This document shows positions 8,791 to 18,298 of a stretch of DNA of 52,102 nucleotides, one piece after another. The notes under the pieces are model-generated. The model had not been told where the DNA came from. It saw nothing but the letters and a program-made list of their open reading frames with translations, and made no database searches. The translations under genes were made by a program, and so were the position numbers. The DNA comes from Clostridiales bacterium (GTDB lineage: Bacteria > Bacillota > Clostridia > Christensenellales > Aristaeellaceae): assembly GCA_015056315.1 (NCBI GenBank), contig SVGN01000018.1, forward strand, positions 1-52,102. Direction: 5' to 3'. Position 1 is the first letter of the stretch; every line of letters begins with the position of its first letter.

Positions 8791-9858
8791 TCATACCTGC
8801 CAGCCCTTGTGATCCAGAAAATCCATGAAGCGGTTCCAATCCTCCCGGCTCAGGTAGTGGGTGCCCCGGCGGATGTGGTAACCGATACTGCCCTCCCGGA
8901 GCGCTTCGCCCGGCAGGGGGTAGCGGTCGGGGGTGACCAGCCCGGCAAGGCCCAGCGCCTCCCATGCGGGCGAGGCGGCAACGCAGCCCAGAAACTCATG
9001 GGCCGGGCCTGCCCACAGATCCTCCTCGGCACTGCTCACGCACAGGAGCCTTGGGGCAATGCCGCTCAGCAGCCAATCCTGCTCAAAGGGCATGGCTTCC
9101 TCTGCGTTTGCATACTGCCGGTAGTGATCGCAGAACCAGTAGGGGAACTTATCGGTAATATCGCTCACATGCTCGCCGGTCTTGCCCCGGGTGATGGCAG
9201 CGCCGCTGCACCCGGAGGCGTTGGAGATGACGCAGGCAAAGCGGTCATCCATAAGTCCGGCCAAAAGGGCGGTCTTGCCCAGCCGGGAGTGGCCGATCAC
9301 CGCAGTGCGCTGCGCCGTTACACCGGGCTGGGCAAGCGCCCAATCCAGCATGCGGGAGAGCGTCCACGCCCAGATGGCGATCTTGCCGGGCAGCTGCTCG
9401 GCGGGCACGCTGGCCTTTTCGGCCTCCTGCCGCAAAAGCCTGCCAAGCCCGTCGGTATAGTCGTCGGCAGCATCTTTGGAAACGTCGTTGTAGCCCATAG
9501 AGAGCACGCCATACCCCCGATCGATGATCTCTTCCACCGGGAAATACTGATCCGGCACCTCCGGCGAGAAATTGGCCAGCACAAAAAGCGGGTAGCGCTC
9601 CCGCCCCTTGGGCACGGTGTGGTACATGGGAAAAGTGAAGCTGCCGCCCGGCAGGGTAAGGGTCAGCTCTACGGTAAAGAGAGCGGCTTTTCCGGCACAG
9701 AAACGGTCATCTTTCGCAACGATACGGGCTTCTGCGCTGCATTCCATCTGCGGGATGACTCCGTATTCCTGGGTGGTGAGCATCTCGATCAGCGCATGCC
9801 GATCCGCCGGCCGCCGGGGCAGGGAAAGCCGTTCCAGTTCGCTTTGCAAAAAGGACAT
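8791..9858 (-). CDS. Alpha/beta-hydrolase, carbohydrate esterase CE15-like (glucuronoyl/acetyl esterase type)
   Basis: The 355-residue protein has an alpha/beta-hydrolase core with the nucleophile elbow GHSRLGKTA (Ser191), which resembles the G-C-S-R-x-G-K elbow of CE15 glucuronoyl esterases. NASGCSGAAITRGKTGE (about 213-229) and the block SSAEEDLW follow, and the catalytic His is probably His334 in GTHYLS. CE15 enzymes cut ester links between glucuronic acid and lignin alcohols, but the family is often annotated as acetyl-xylan esterase. There is no signal peptide, so the substrate would be an imported oligosaccharide. It is the first gene of a minus-strand operon, divergent from a GH32 glycosidase, with AAAGGAGG 11-18 bases before the ATG. 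Confidence 0.8.
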   Translation of the reverse strand: MSFLQSELERLSLPRRPADRHALIEMLTTQEYGVIPQMECSAEARIVAKDDRFCAGKAALFTVELTLTLPGGSFTFPMYHTVPKGRERYPLFVLANFSPEVPDQYFPVEEIIDRGYGVLSMGYNDVSKDAADDYTDGLGRLLRQEAEKASVPAEQLPGKIAIWAWTLSRMLDWALAQPGVTAQRTAVIGHSRLGKTALLAGLMDDRFACVISNASGCSGAAITRGKTGEHVSDITDKFPYWFCDHYRQYANAEEAMPFEQDWLLSGIAPRLLCVSSAEEDLWAGPAHEFLGCVAASPAWEALGLAGLVTPDRYPLPGEALREGSIGYHIRRGTHYLSREDWNRFMDFLDHKGWQV

Positions 9859-9905
9859 GGTAAGGGCGCCTCCTTTATTGGCTGTTCAGTTGATCCGTTG
9901 CCTGT

Positions 9906-9935
9906 ATTGTAGCATAACGGGAGGAAAAAACGCAA
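9906..9935 (-). promoter_or_regulatory. Sigma-A promoter of the CE15-like esterase operon
   Basis: Reading on the minus strand, TTGCGT (9935-9930), an 18-base spacer and TACAAT (9911-9906). It is divergent from and only about 25 bases away from the promoter of the GH32 gene, so one regulator could serve both. Confidence 0.6.
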
Positions 9936-9960
9936 CGACCGTGCATAAACACCTCATCCG

Positions 9961-9990
9961 TTGACACCTCTCCCGCTTGGGTGGTATAGT
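9961..9990 (+). promoter_or_regulatory. Sigma-A promoter of the GH32 gene
   Basis: A perfect -35 TTGACA at 9961-9966, an 18-base spacer and TATAGT at 9985-9990. The leader of about 28 bases carries AAGGGGGA at 10012-10019. Confidence 0.75.
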
Positions 9991-10024
9991 AATTTGGTAT
10001 GTTTTTATCAGAAGGGGGATCTGT

Positions 10025-11536
10025 ATGCGCATCACCAAGCGGTATCTGGTCTTTCCCATCGACCGCAGCGCCGGGGAAAGAAGCGTCTCTTTTACCGTAG
10101 CCGGGCAGCTGGTCTACGACCTTACCATGCGCCTGACCGCCAACGCGCCGGATCTCTGGGCCTTTGTGGACGTGAGCCGTTTCCATGGCATGGAGGTGGC
10201 GGTGGAGGCGGAGGGTATGCCCCTGCCCGCCATCGAGCAGGCCGATGCCCTTGATCATCGTGCGCCGCTGGCGGCGGAGGAGCGCCCGCTCCTGCATTTT
10301 ACGCCCCGAAACGGCTGGAACAACGACCCCAACGGCCTGGTGTACGCCAATGGCACCTACCACATGTTCTTCCAGCATAACCCCTGCGATACGGTCTGGG
10401 GCAACATGCACTGGGGCCATGCCACCAGCACCGATCTCATCCGCTGGCAGGAGCAGGAGACCGCCCTTTTCCCCGATGAGCTGGGCGTGATGTTCTCCGG
10501 CAGCGCCATCGTGGATGAGCGCAATCTGCTGGGCCTGAAGCAGGGCGATACAGACGTGATCCTTCTCTACTACACCGCAGAGCCTATCAGCAGGCTGTCG
10601 GCAGGACGGGAGACCACCCAGTGCCTTGCCTGGTCCACCGATAATGGCAAGACCTTCGTCAAGTACCCGGGCAACCCCGTGGTGCCCACCATCGCAAACG
10701 GCAACCGGGACCCCAAAGTGCTCTGGGATGAAGCCTCTGCCCGCTACGTGATGGCCCTCTATCTGGACAGCGACCGCTACGCTCTTTTGCATTCCACCGA
10801 TCTTCTTCACTGGGAAAAGGTACAGGAGCTGCACATCGAAGGGGATAACGAATGCCCCGACCTGATGCTCCTTACCGCAGATGACGGGCAGCGTAAGGCA
10901 GTGATCGGCGGCGCCCACGGCTGCTATCAGGTGGGCGACCTGCGGGATGGGCTGTTCGTTCCCACCCAGCCGGTTCGGCGGCTGTACCTGAACGAATACT
11001 GCTATGCCCACCAGACCTATTCCGGTACCCCGGGCCGCGTGGTGCAGACCACCTGGCACCGGGCCAACGTGGAGGGCACGCCCTTCAGCCAGGAGCTGAG
11101 CTTCCCCTGCGAGCTTTCTCTGCACAGGCAGGGAGACGAATACCGGCTGTTCCTGCTCCCGGCAAGAGAGCTGCAGCAGCTGGAGAGCGCCGGGGAAACC
11201 ACCCCCGAAGCGGTCAGGCTGCCCTTCCTTTGCAGCCTTTCCCTGCCGGAGGATGGCGCACCCATCACCCTTTTGCTGGGCGGGCAGACCATCTGCCTGG
11301 ATGGGCAGCAGGGAATCGTGCAGGCGGCGGGGGAGTGCTGGCAGCTGCCGGAGCCTTTGGCAGGCAGCGAAGCACTCATCGTAGCGGATCGCTACACCCT
11401 CAAGCTGCATCTTCTGGGCGGCGCAGCCCTGCTGGCGCTGCCGGTGCGTTGGCAGGCGGAGGGCCTCACTCCCGAAGAGGCCGCTTCCCTGCGTCAGGCA
11501 GGGGCTGTGATCAAGCAACTGGCCCCGGCACGATAA
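10025..11536 (+). CDS. Glycoside hydrolase family 32 (sucrose-6-phosphate hydrolase/fructosidase type)
   Basis: The 503-residue protein shows all three catalytic motifs of GH32: the nucleophile Asp101 in WNNDPNG, the transition-state stabiliser Asp229 in NRDPK, and the acid/base Glu276 in ECPD. About 85 residues of beta-rich N-terminal domain precede the five-bladed propeller, and a C-terminal beta-sandwich follows from about residue 370. It has no secretion signal, so it likely cleaves sucrose, sucrose-6-phosphate or short fructans inside the cell. The start at 10025 has AAGGGGGAT just upstream; the frame is open 16 codons earlier but those overlap the promoter. No transporter or PTS gene is adjacent, so the route of substrate entry is not visible. 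Confidence 0.9.
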   Translation: MRITKRYLVFPIDRSAGERSVSFTVAGQLVYDLTMRLTANAPDLWAFVDVSRFHGMEVAVEAEGMPLPAIEQADALDHRAPLAAEERPLLHFTPRNGWNNDPNGLVYANGTYHMFFQHNPCDTVWGNMHWGHATSTDLIRWQEQETALFPDELGVMFSGSAIVDERNLLGLKQGDTDVILLYYTAEPISRLSAGRETTQCLAWSTDNGKTFVKYPGNPVVPTIANGNRDPKVLWDEASARYVMALYLDSDRYALLHSTDLLHWEKVQELHIEGDNECPDLMLLTADDGQRKAVIGGAHGCYQVGDLRDGLFVPTQPVRRLYLNEYCYAHQTYSGTPGRVVQTTWHRANVEGTPFSQELSFPCELSLHRQGDEYRLFLLPARELQQLESAGETTPEAVRLPFLCSLSLPEDGAPITLLLGGQTICLDGQQGIVQAAGECWQLPEPLAGSEALIVADRYTLKLHLLGGAALLALPVRWQAEGLTPEEAASLRQAGAVIKQLAPAR

Positions 11537-11558
11537 GCATTTGGAGGTAGAAAGACCG

Positions 11559-12584
11559 ATGAATATCAGCATTCTGGGTGCGGGCACCTGGGGCGTGGCG
11601 CTGGCAAGGGTGCTGGCGCTGGCGGGCCACAGTGTTACCGTATGGTCTGCGGTGGAAAAGGAGATCGATACCCTCCTTGCCACCCATGAGCACCCCAATC
11701 TGCCCGGTGTATCCATGCCGGAGGAGATCCGTTTTACCAAGGTGCTGGCCGAAGCCTGCCAGGGCACCGAACTGCTGCTTTTCGCCGTGCCCTCGGTGTA
11801 TGTGCGCAGCGTGGCGGCGCAGGTGCGTCCCCTCATCCCCGATGGGCTGGTGATCGCCGATGTGGCCAAGGGCATCGAGCCGGATACCCTCTACACCATG
11901 AGCCGGATTATTCTGGAAGAACTGGATCGGGATGGCTGCCACGGCCATGTGAAGGTGGTGGCGCTTTCCGGCCCCACCCATGCCGAAGAGGTGGCACGGG
12001 ATCTGCCCACCTTCATCGTATCCGCCTGCGAGGATGCGCAGGCGGCAAAGCTGGTGCAGGAGGCCTTTGCCAACACCTGCCTCCGGGCCTATACCAACAG
12101 TGATGTGCTGGGCGTGGAGCTCTGCGGCGCACTGAAAAACATTATGGCGCTGGCAGCGGGCATCTCCGCCGGGCTGGGCTATGGCGATAACGCTATGGCA
12201 GGGCTCATCACTCGCGGCATTGCTGAAATGACCCGCCTGGCCCGCATGATGGGCTGCCAGGAGCAGACCTGCGCCGGGCTGGCAGGCATCGGCGATGTGA
12301 TCGTTACCGCAGGCAGCGTGCACAGCCGCAACCGCCGTGCCGGTCTGTTGATCGGTCAGGGCGTGCCCCCCAGGGAGGCCATTGCCAGGGTAGGCATGGT
12401 GGTGGAGGGCGTCAATGCTTTGCCTGCCGCCATGCAGCTCATCCGCCGCCACGGGGTGCAGATGCCCATCATCGAGAGCGTAAACGCCATCATCAACGAA
12501 GGCGCATCGCCTGTCGAAGTTTCCCGGGCGCTCACCAGCCGCCGCCTGCAGGATGAGCTCAACTGGAAAGCCCATAAAGATTAA
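11559..12584 (+). CDS. gpsA: NAD(P)+-dependent glycerol-3-phosphate dehydrogenase
   Basis: Reduces dihydroxyacetone phosphate to sn-glycerol-3-phosphate for membrane phospholipid synthesis, in the cytoplasm. The 341-residue length is standard. The Rossmann motif GAGTWG is at 7-12, the AKGIE block with Lys104 and the SGPTHAEEVA block at 137-146 follow, and the catalytic lysine is Lys193 in CGALKN. The C-terminal helical domain carries GYGDNAMAGL and GIGDVIVT. The start at 11559 is set by GGAGGT 10 bases upstream; the frame is open a few codons earlier. It lies 22 bases after the GH32 gene and may be cotranscribed with it by chance, as gpsA is a housekeeping gene. Confidence 0.96.
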   Translation: MNISILGAGTWGVALARVLALAGHSVTVWSAVEKEIDTLLATHEHPNLPGVSMPEEIRFTKVLAEACQGTELLLFAVPSVYVRSVAAQVRPLIPDGLVIADVAKGIEPDTLYTMSRIILEELDRDGCHGHVKVVALSGPTHAEEVARDLPTFIVSACEDAQAAKLVQEAFANTCLRAYTNSDVLGVELCGALKNIMALAAGISAGLGYGDNAMAGLITRGIAEMTRLARMMGCQEQTCAGLAGIGDVIVTAGSVHSRNRRAGLLIGQGVPPREAIARVGMVVEGVNALPAAMQLIRRHGVQMPIIESVNAIINEGASPVEVSRALTSRRLQDELNWKAHKD

Positions 12585-12586
12585 AT

Positions 12587-12616
12587 TTGCAAACGAACGT
12601 TCCCTTGTGTTATAAT
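12587..12616 (+). promoter_or_regulatory. Sigma-A promoter of parE-parC
   Basis: TTGCAA at 12587-12592, an 18-base spacer and a perfect TATAAT at 12611-12616. Confidence 0.7.
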
Positions 12617-12628
12617 CAACCGTTGCAC

Positions 12629-12648
12629 TGCCTGCTTTTGGGCAGGCA
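12629..12648 (+). repeat. Leader hairpin upstream of parE
   Basis: Perfect 7-bp arms TGCCTGC and GCAGGCA around a TTTTGG loop lie between the promoter and the parE start. No U-tract follows, so it is not a terminator; it would form at the 5' end of the mRNA and may stabilise it. Confidence 0.45.
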
Positions 12649-12680
12649 CAGCCAAGAGAAAAACGGAGTGAGACAGATAT

Positions 12681-14747
12681 ATGGCAAAGGCATATAACGC
12701 TGGCAGCATACAGGTTTTGGAGGGTCTGGACGCAGTACGCATGCGCCCGGGCATGTATATCGGCTCCACCGGTTCCCGGGGTCTGCACCATATGCTGTGG
12801 GAGATCGTGGATAACGCCATCGACGAAGCCATGGCGGGCTACGCCTCTCAGGTGGATGTGGTGCTGCACGAGGACGGCTCTGCCAGCGTGCGCGATAACG
12901 GCCGCGGTCTGCCTGTGGATATCCACCCCACGATGGGCATCCCCGGCGTGGAGCTGATCTATACCCGCCTGCACGCGGGCGGCAAGTTCGATAACGAGAA
13001 CTACGCCTACTCCGGCGGTCTGCACGGCGTTGGCGGCTCCGTGGTAAACGCCCTCAGCCGCTGGATGACGGTGGATGTGTTCCACGACTTCCGCCACTAC
13101 CGGATCGGTTTCGAGAGCGCCGTCAGCGAGGAAACGGGCAAGATCGTCTCCGGCCGGGTGGCAGAGAAGCTGAAGGTGCTGGGCAACACCACCGACCGCG
13201 GCTCCCTCATCCGCTTCATGCCCGACGACCGGGTATTCGAGACCGTCAACTTCAACGGCGAGACCGTTGCCCGCCGCCTGCGGGAGCTGGCCTACCTGAA
13301 CAAGGGCCTCACCATCACCTTTGAAGATGAGCGGGTCAAAAAGCCCGCCGCCTTTGAGGAGACCGATGCCGAAGACCAGCTCAACGCCGCAGAAGGCAGC
13401 GATACAGCCGAGCGCAGCGCAAAGCAGCACGGCGGCAAGCAGGTGTTCTGCTTTGCGGGCGGCATCAGCGATTATGTGTGCTACCTGAACGCCGAAAAGA
13501 CCCCCATCCACGAAAGCCCCATCTATCTGGAGGGCACCCGGGAGGGCGTTATCTTCCGCTTTGCCATCCAGTATACCGATAGCTACACCGAAAACGTGTT
13601 TTCCTACGTCAACAACATCCCCACCGGCGAGGGCGGCAGCCACGAGACCGGCTTCAAGGCCGCCTACACCAAGGTGATGAACGATTTCGCCCGCCGTTTG
13701 GGCGGCCTGAAGGAAAAAGACAACAATCTGGGCGGCGAGGATTTCCGCGAGGGCATGACCGCCGTGATGATCGCTATGGTCAAGAACCCCCAGTTCGAAG
13801 GCCAGACCAAGGGCCGCCTGGGCAACACCGAAGTGCGCCCCGTGGTGGAGGCTATCGTTACCCAGCAGCTGACTGCCTACTTCGAAGACCTGAAGAACCA
13901 GGAGCTGTGCCAGCAGCTGGTGGAGAAGGCTGTCCGCGCCGCCAAGGTGCGCGAGGCCGCCCGCAAGGCCCGCGATAATGCCCGCACCCAGAAGGCGCTG
14001 GAGGCCACCCCGCTGGTGGGCAAGCTGGCCAGCTGCACCGGCCGCAAGCCGGAGCTGAACGAGCTGTTCATCGTTGAGGGCGACAGCGCCGGCGGCAGCG
14101 CCAAGCAGGGCCGCGACCGCCGCTTCCAGGCCATCCTGCCCCTGCGCGGCAAGCCGCTCAACGTAGAAAAGAAACGGCTGGATCAGGTGCTGGGCAACGA
14201 GGAGTTCCGCTCCCTCATCACTGCGCTGGGCACCAACATCGAGGGCAGCTTCACCCTTTCCAGCCTCAAATACCATAAGGTGATCATCCTCAGCGATGCC
14301 GACCAGGACGGTGCCCATATCCGCGCCATCCTGCTCACGTTCTTCTACCGCTATATGAAGGAGCTCATCACCTCCGGGCATGTGTACATCGGCATGCCGC
14401 CCCTCTACAAGGTGCAGCGGGGCAACAAGGTGCAGTACGCCTACGACGATAACGAGCTGCGCAAGCTCACCAAGGGGCAGACCAAGGGCTACCAGCTGCA
14501 GCGCTACAAGGGCCTTGGCGAGATGAACCCGGAGCAGCTCTGGGCCACCACCATGGATCCCGCCCAGCGCAAGCTGGTACGCGTGACCATCGAGGATGCG
14601 GCACAGGCCGAGCGCCTTGTCACCATCCTCATGGGCGACAAGGTGGATCCCCGCCGTGAGTACATCAACCAGTACACCAATTTCGACCGTGAAGACAGCT
14701 TCACGGCCATTGCCGACAGCATGGAGGAAGGGAGGCGCAAAGCATGA
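12681..14747 (+). CDS. parE: DNA topoisomerase IV subunit B (type IIA, GyrB/ParE family)
   Basis: ATPase subunit of a type IIA topoisomerase. The GHKL ATP site is complete: EIVDNAIDE (Glu41, Asn45), DNGRG with Asp72, and GGLHGVGG at 112-119. The TOPRIM cleavage domain has EGDSAGGSA with Glu466 and the DADQD metal triad at 539-543, followed by YKGLGEMNP near the C-terminus. At 688 residues it lacks the large insert of proteobacterial GyrB. About 30 extra residues rich in Ala and Glu lie near 220-255. It overlaps parC by 4 bases (ATGA), and this adjacent parE-parC arrangement plus the weak GyrA box of the partner favour topoisomerase IV over gyrase. Confidence 0.9.
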   Translation: MAKAYNAGSIQVLEGLDAVRMRPGMYIGSTGSRGLHHMLWEIVDNAIDEAMAGYASQVDVVLHEDGSASVRDNGRGLPVDIHPTMGIPGVELIYTRLHAGGKFDNENYAYSGGLHGVGGSVVNALSRWMTVDVFHDFRHYRIGFESAVSEETGKIVSGRVAEKLKVLGNTTDRGSLIRFMPDDRVFETVNFNGETVARRLRELAYLNKGLTITFEDERVKKPAAFEETDAEDQLNAAEGSDTAERSAKQHGGKQVFCFAGGISDYVCYLNAEKTPIHESPIYLEGTREGVIFRFAIQYTDSYTENVFSYVNNIPTGEGGSHETGFKAAYTKVMNDFARRLGGLKEKDNNLGGEDFREGMTAVMIAMVKNPQFEGQTKGRLGNTEVRPVVEAIVTQQLTAYFEDLKNQELCQQLVEKAVRAAKVREAARKARDNARTQKALEATPLVGKLASCTGRKPELNELFIVEGDSAGGSAKQGRDRRFQAILPLRGKPLNVEKKRLDQVLGNEEFRSLITALGTNIEGSFTLSSLKYHKVIILSDADQDGAHIRAILLTFFYRYMKELITSGHVYIGMPPLYKVQRGNKVQYAYDDNELRKLTKGQTKGYQLQRYKGLGEMNPEQLWATTMDPAQRKLVRVTIEDAAQAERLVTILMGDKVDPRREYINQYTNFDREDSFTAIADSMEEGRRKA

Positions 14748-17239
14748 GCCGCAAGGATGAACCCATTGCCGTAGACCAGAACATCATCCAGATGCCTATG
14801 GAAGAGGTCATGCACATGAGCATGATCCCTTATGCGGAGCATGTTATCATGGATCGCGCCGTGCCCCGTGTGGAGGACGGTCTCAAGCCCGTGCAGCGCC
14901 GCATCCTCTTTACCATGAACGAGCTGGGCATCACCCCCGATACGCCCTACCGCAAATGCGCCCGTATCGTGGGCGATTGCCTTGGTAAATACCACCCCCA
15001 CGGCGACAGCAGCGTTTACGATGCCCTGGTGCGTCTGGCCCAGCCCTTCAGCATGCGCGGCACGCTGGTGGACGGACATGGCAACTTCGGCTCCGTGGAT
15101 GGCGACAGCGCCGCCGCCATGCGTTACACCGAAGCGCGCATGACGCCCCTTGCCATGGAGATGCTCAAGGATCTGGATAAGGAGACCGTCTCCTTCCGCC
15201 TCAACTTCGACGATACCCTCAAAGAGCCGGATATGCTGCCCGCCAGCTTCCCCAATCTGCTGGTGAACGGTGCCAGCGGCATCGCCGTGGGTCTGGCCAC
15301 CAACATCCCGCCCCACAACCTGCGGGAGAGCATCGCCGCCACCATCGCTTTGATCGATAACCCGGAGATCACCTCCGAAGAGCTGATGCAGTACGTGCCC
15401 GCCCCGGATTTTCCCACCGGCGGCATCCTGCTCAACACCGATGAGCTGAAGAACGCCTACCGCACCGGCCGCGGCAAGCTGCTGGTGCGCGCCCGCACCC
15501 ACATCGAAGATGGCAGCGCAGGCCGCAAGCTGATCGTGATCACTGAGCTTCCCTATCAGGTAAACAAGTCTGCCATGCTGGAGAAGATCCTCCGGCTGTC
15601 CGAAGAAAAGAAGGCCGCCCTTGGCTGCATCTACGACATCCGCGACGAGAGCGACCGTACCGGTATGCGCGCCGTGGTGGAGCTGCGCAAGGATGCGGAT
15701 GTGGACAAGGTGCTCTCCTACCTGTTCAAGTACAGCGATATGCAGGTCACCTTCGGCGTGAACATGGTAGCCATTGCCGATGGCAAGCCCAAGCTGCTCA
15801 GCCTCAGGCATATGCTCCGCTACTACGTGCGCCACCGCAAGAATGTGGTCACCGCCCGCACCCAGTACGATCTGGGCAAGGCCAAGGCCCGGGCTCACAT
15901 TTTGGAAGGCCTCATGATCGCGCTGGATCACCTGGACGAGGTCATCGCCCTGATCCGCGCCAGCGAGACCCCCAAGGCTGCCAAAGCCGGTCTGATGGAA
16001 AAATTCGGCCTGACCGACGTGCAGGCTCAGGCCATTCTGGATATGCGTTTGCAGCGCCTGACGGGTCTGGAGATCCTGGAGCTGCGCAAGGAATACGAAA
16101 AGCTGCTCAAGCTGATCGCCGAGCTGGAAAGCATCCTGGCCAGCGAGAAGAAGCTCCTCAGCGTGATCAAGAAGGAGCTGCGGGAGGTGGCCGACAAATA
16201 CGGCGACGACCGCCGCACCACCGTGGAGGAAGTACACAATGTGGTGGAAGCCCTGGTCAAGGAGGAAGTGGTGGCCGAAGAAGCGGTGGTCACCTTCTCC
16301 CGGGAGGGCTATCTGCGCCGCAGCGCTCCCCGCACGAGCCGCCGTGCCGCTGCCGCCGAGCCTGTGGATGAGTTCAACGACCCAGCCCTGTTCCGCTTCG
16401 AGACCGATAGCCTGCACACCCTCTACTTCTTTACCAATCTGGGCAACTGCTACCAGTACAGCGTTGGCGCCTTGCAGGAGATGAGCAAGCCCAAGGATCG
16501 GGGCCAGCTGCTCAGCGGTGTGCTGGCAGGCTTGGAGGATGACGAGAAGCCTGTGCTCATCCTCTGCGCCAACGGTCAGGAGCTGGCACAGATGCCCGAT
16601 CTGCTCTTTGTGAGCCGCAAGGGTCTGATGAAGCGCACCCAGGCAGCCGAATACGATGTGCGCCGCGCCAAGTTCGCCGCCCTCAACCTGCGGGAGGGCG
16701 ACAGCCTGCACAGCATTCTCTTGCTGGATCCCGCCAAGGATATGCTCATGTTCAGCCGCAGCGGCATGTGCATTCGCTTCCATACCGATTCCATCCCGGT
16801 CATGGGCCGCATCGCCGCCGGTGTAAAGGCCATGAATCTGGATATGGGCGATGAGCTGCTCTGGTGCGGTCAGCCTCAGGATACCGACCAGCTGCTGCTC
16901 TTCAGCGACCGTGGCTTTGCCAAGAAGATCCTGTATATCGACTTTGAACCCCAGGCCCGCGCCGGTAAGGGCGTTAAGAGCTTCTACTTCAACAAGAGCG
17001 GCTCCAACGGCTCCTGTCTGGCCGATGTGTGCCTGATCACCGGCCCCGGCCAGCAGGTGGAGGTGGTGCAGAAGGTGAGCGCCCCCAACATCGTCCATGC
17101 CGATGAGGTGATCCTGCAGGGCAAGACCGATAAGGGTATGCCCTATGTAATGGCTTTGATGGATGACGTAGTCACCCAGCTGCGCCTGATGCCCGGTGCC
17201 CCTGTGGAGGCTCCCGCCCCCGAGGATGCGCCCCAGTAA
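14744..17239 (+). CDS. parC: DNA topoisomerase IV subunit A (GyrA/ParC family)
   Basis: Breakage-reunion subunit of the type IIA topoisomerase, 831 residues. The catalytic tyrosine is Tyr128 in MRYTEARM. The quinolone-contact region reads [14 protein letters not shown] with Ser89 and Asp93 at the usual resistance positions, that is, the susceptible pattern. A coiled-coil tower lies at about 420-480, and the C-terminal beta-pinwheel begins near 515. At the place where gyrase has the QRRGGKG wrapping box this protein has TSRRAAAAE, so it should not wrap DNA like gyrase. Translationally coupled to parE; a strong terminator follows. Confidence 0.9.
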   Translation: MSRKDEPIAVDQNIIQMPMEEVMHMSMIPYAEHVIMDRAVPRVEDGLKPVQRRILFTMNELGITPDTPYRKCARIVGDCLGKYHPHGDSSVYDALVRLAQPFSMRGTLVDGHGNFGSVDGDSAAAMRYTEARMTPLAMEMLKDLDKETVSFRLNFDDTLKEPDMLPASFPNLLVNGASGIAVGLATNIPPHNLRESIAATIALIDNPEITSEELMQYVPAPDFPTGGILLNTDELKNAYRTGRGKLLVRARTHIEDGSAGRKLIVITELPYQVNKSAMLEKILRLSEEKKAALGCIYDIRDESDRTGMRAVVELRKDADVDKVLSYLFKYSDMQVTFGVNMVAIADGKPKLLSLRHMLRYYVRHRKNVVTARTQYDLGKAKARAHILEGLMIALDHLDEVIALIRASETPKAAKAGLMEKFGLTDVQAQAILDMRLQRLTGLEILELRKEYEKLLKLIAELESILASEKKLLSVIKKELREVADKYGDDRRTTVEEVHNVVEALVKEEVVAEEAVVTFSREGYLRRSAPRTSRRAAAAEPVDEFNDPALFRFETDSLHTLYFFTNLGNCYQYSVGALQEMSKPKDRGQLLSGVLAGLEDDEKPVLILCANGQELAQMPDLLFVSRKGLMKRTQAAEYDVRRAKFAALNLREGDSLHSILLLDPAKDMLMFSRSGMCIRFHTDSIPVMGRIAAGVKAMNLDMGDELLWCGQPQDTDQLLLFSDRGFAKKILYIDFEPQARAGKGVKSFYFNKSGSNGSCLADVCLITGPGQQVEVVQKVSAPNIVHADEVILQGKTDKGMPYVMALMDDVVTQLRLMPGAPVEAPAPEDAPQ

Positions 17240-17253
17240 AAACAGATCCTACA

Positions 17254-17290
17254 GCCGCCCGGCTCCGAAATGCGAGCCGGGCGGCTTTTT
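17254..17290 (+). terminator. Rho-independent terminator after parC
   Basis: A perfect 12-bp GC-rich stem at 17254-17265 and 17274-17285 is followed by TTTTT. Confidence 0.93.
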
Positions 17291-17292
17291 GC

Positions 17293-17322
17293 GTATGCCC
17301 TGCGGCTGTGCTGCGCACACTA
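17293..17322 (+). promoter_or_regulatory. Candidate sigma-G (forespore) promoter of gpr
   Basis: GTATG at 17293-17297, exactly 18 bases, then CACACTA at 17316-17322. The Bacillus sigma-G consensus is GHATR-N18-CATXHTA, so there is one mismatch (C for T at the third base of the -10). gpr is a sigma-G/F target in Bacillus, which supports the reading. No sigma-A-like promoter is visible here. Confidence 0.55.
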
Positions 17323-17347
17323 CCCCAAAGAAAGGATGGGGTAAGCT

Positions 17348-18262
17348 ATGCGTGGTTTCCGTACCGATCTGGCCATGGAGAGCATCGGAGGCGAGAGAAG
17401 CCTGCCCGAAGGGGTATTGATGGATGAGCAGCAGCTGGGGGAGATCCTGCGCACAAGGATCGTGATCGAGAGCCCGGAGGCAGCGGGTGTGCTGGCAAGG
17501 CCCTGCGGAGAGTACATCACCCTCAGCTGCAGGGGGCTGTCCCATTGCAGCAGCCGCAGCCGTAAGCAGCTCATCCAGCTGGTGGCGCAGGCGGTGCGGG
17601 CCATGCTGCCCAGACAGGGCGATGTGCTGGTGGTGGGCCTTGGCAACCGGAACGTGACCGCCGATGCGCTGGGCACCCGTGTGGTGGAAAGGCTGCTGGT
17701 GACCCGTCATCTGGAAAGCGTGCTGGCGGAGGAGATGCGGGGCAGGCTCCGGGGCGTCAGCGCCATTGCACCGGGGGTGCTGGGGCTTACCGGCATCGAG
17801 ACCGCCGAGCTGTGCCGTGGGCTGGTCTCGCATGTGAAGCCCGCTGCGGTGATCGCCATCGATGCACTGGCAGCCTTCGACAGCGCCCGCATCTGCAGCA
17901 CCATACAGATCGCCGATACGGGCATCGAGCCGGGCAGCGGCGTGGGCAACCATCGCCTGGGTCTTACGGTGGATACCCTGGGCGTTAAGGTGATCGCTGT
18001 GGGCGTGCCCATGGTGGTGTATGCCTCCACCATCGCCCGGGATGCGATCGCCCAGCTGGCAGAAGGCTACGGCCAGCCGCCGGAGGCCATACAGGTGCTG
18101 CTGGAAAAGGTCTCCGAAGGCTATCTGGGCGAGATGGTGGTAACGCCCCGGGAGATCGATGAAATGGTGCTCTCTGTGGCCGATCTGCTCAGCGAGGGGC
18201 TGAACCGGGCTTTGCAGCCGGAGCTGGATGCAGAGACTTTGCATACGTTTCTGCATGGGTAG
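17348..18262 (+). CDS. gpr: Germination protease GPR (spore endopeptidase, family A25)
   Basis: Degrades small acid-soluble spore proteins when the spore germinates. The N-terminus FRTDLAMES matches the propeptide/processing-site pattern (RTDLAxE) of GPR zymogens, where autoprocessing activates the enzyme. The conserved core GLGNRNVTADALGTRV and the IDALAAFDSARICSTIQI block with the late GNHRLGL segment are present, including candidate catalytic Asp residues in TADAL and IDALAA. At 304 residues it is somewhat shorter than Bacillus GPR. GAAAGGATGGGG lies 8 bases upstream. spoIIP follows by 36 bases, the same order as in Bacillus, and the gene marks the organism as an endospore former. Confidence 0.93.
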   Translation: MRGFRTDLAMESIGGERSLPEGVLMDEQQLGEILRTRIVIESPEAAGVLARPCGEYITLSCRGLSHCSSRSRKQLIQLVAQAVRAMLPRQGDVLVVGLGNRNVTADALGTRVVERLLVTRHLESVLAEEMRGRLRGVSAIAPGVLGLTGIETAELCRGLVSHVKPAAVIAIDALAAFDSARICSTIQIADTGIEPGSGVGNHRLGLTVDTLGVKVIAVGVPMVVYASTIARDAIAQLAEGYGQPPEAIQVLLEKVSEGYLGEMVVTPREIDEMVLSVADLLSEGLNRALQPELDAETLHTFLHG

Positions 18263-18298
18263 CATAAGCTGGTGAGGAACAAAGGGGGTGCCTCATCC

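Noticed and set aside
12681-17239. Gyrase subunits B and A
   Set aside because: The wrapping box of GyrA is absent and the gene pair has the parE-parC overlap; gyrase remains possible only if no other pair exists in the genome.
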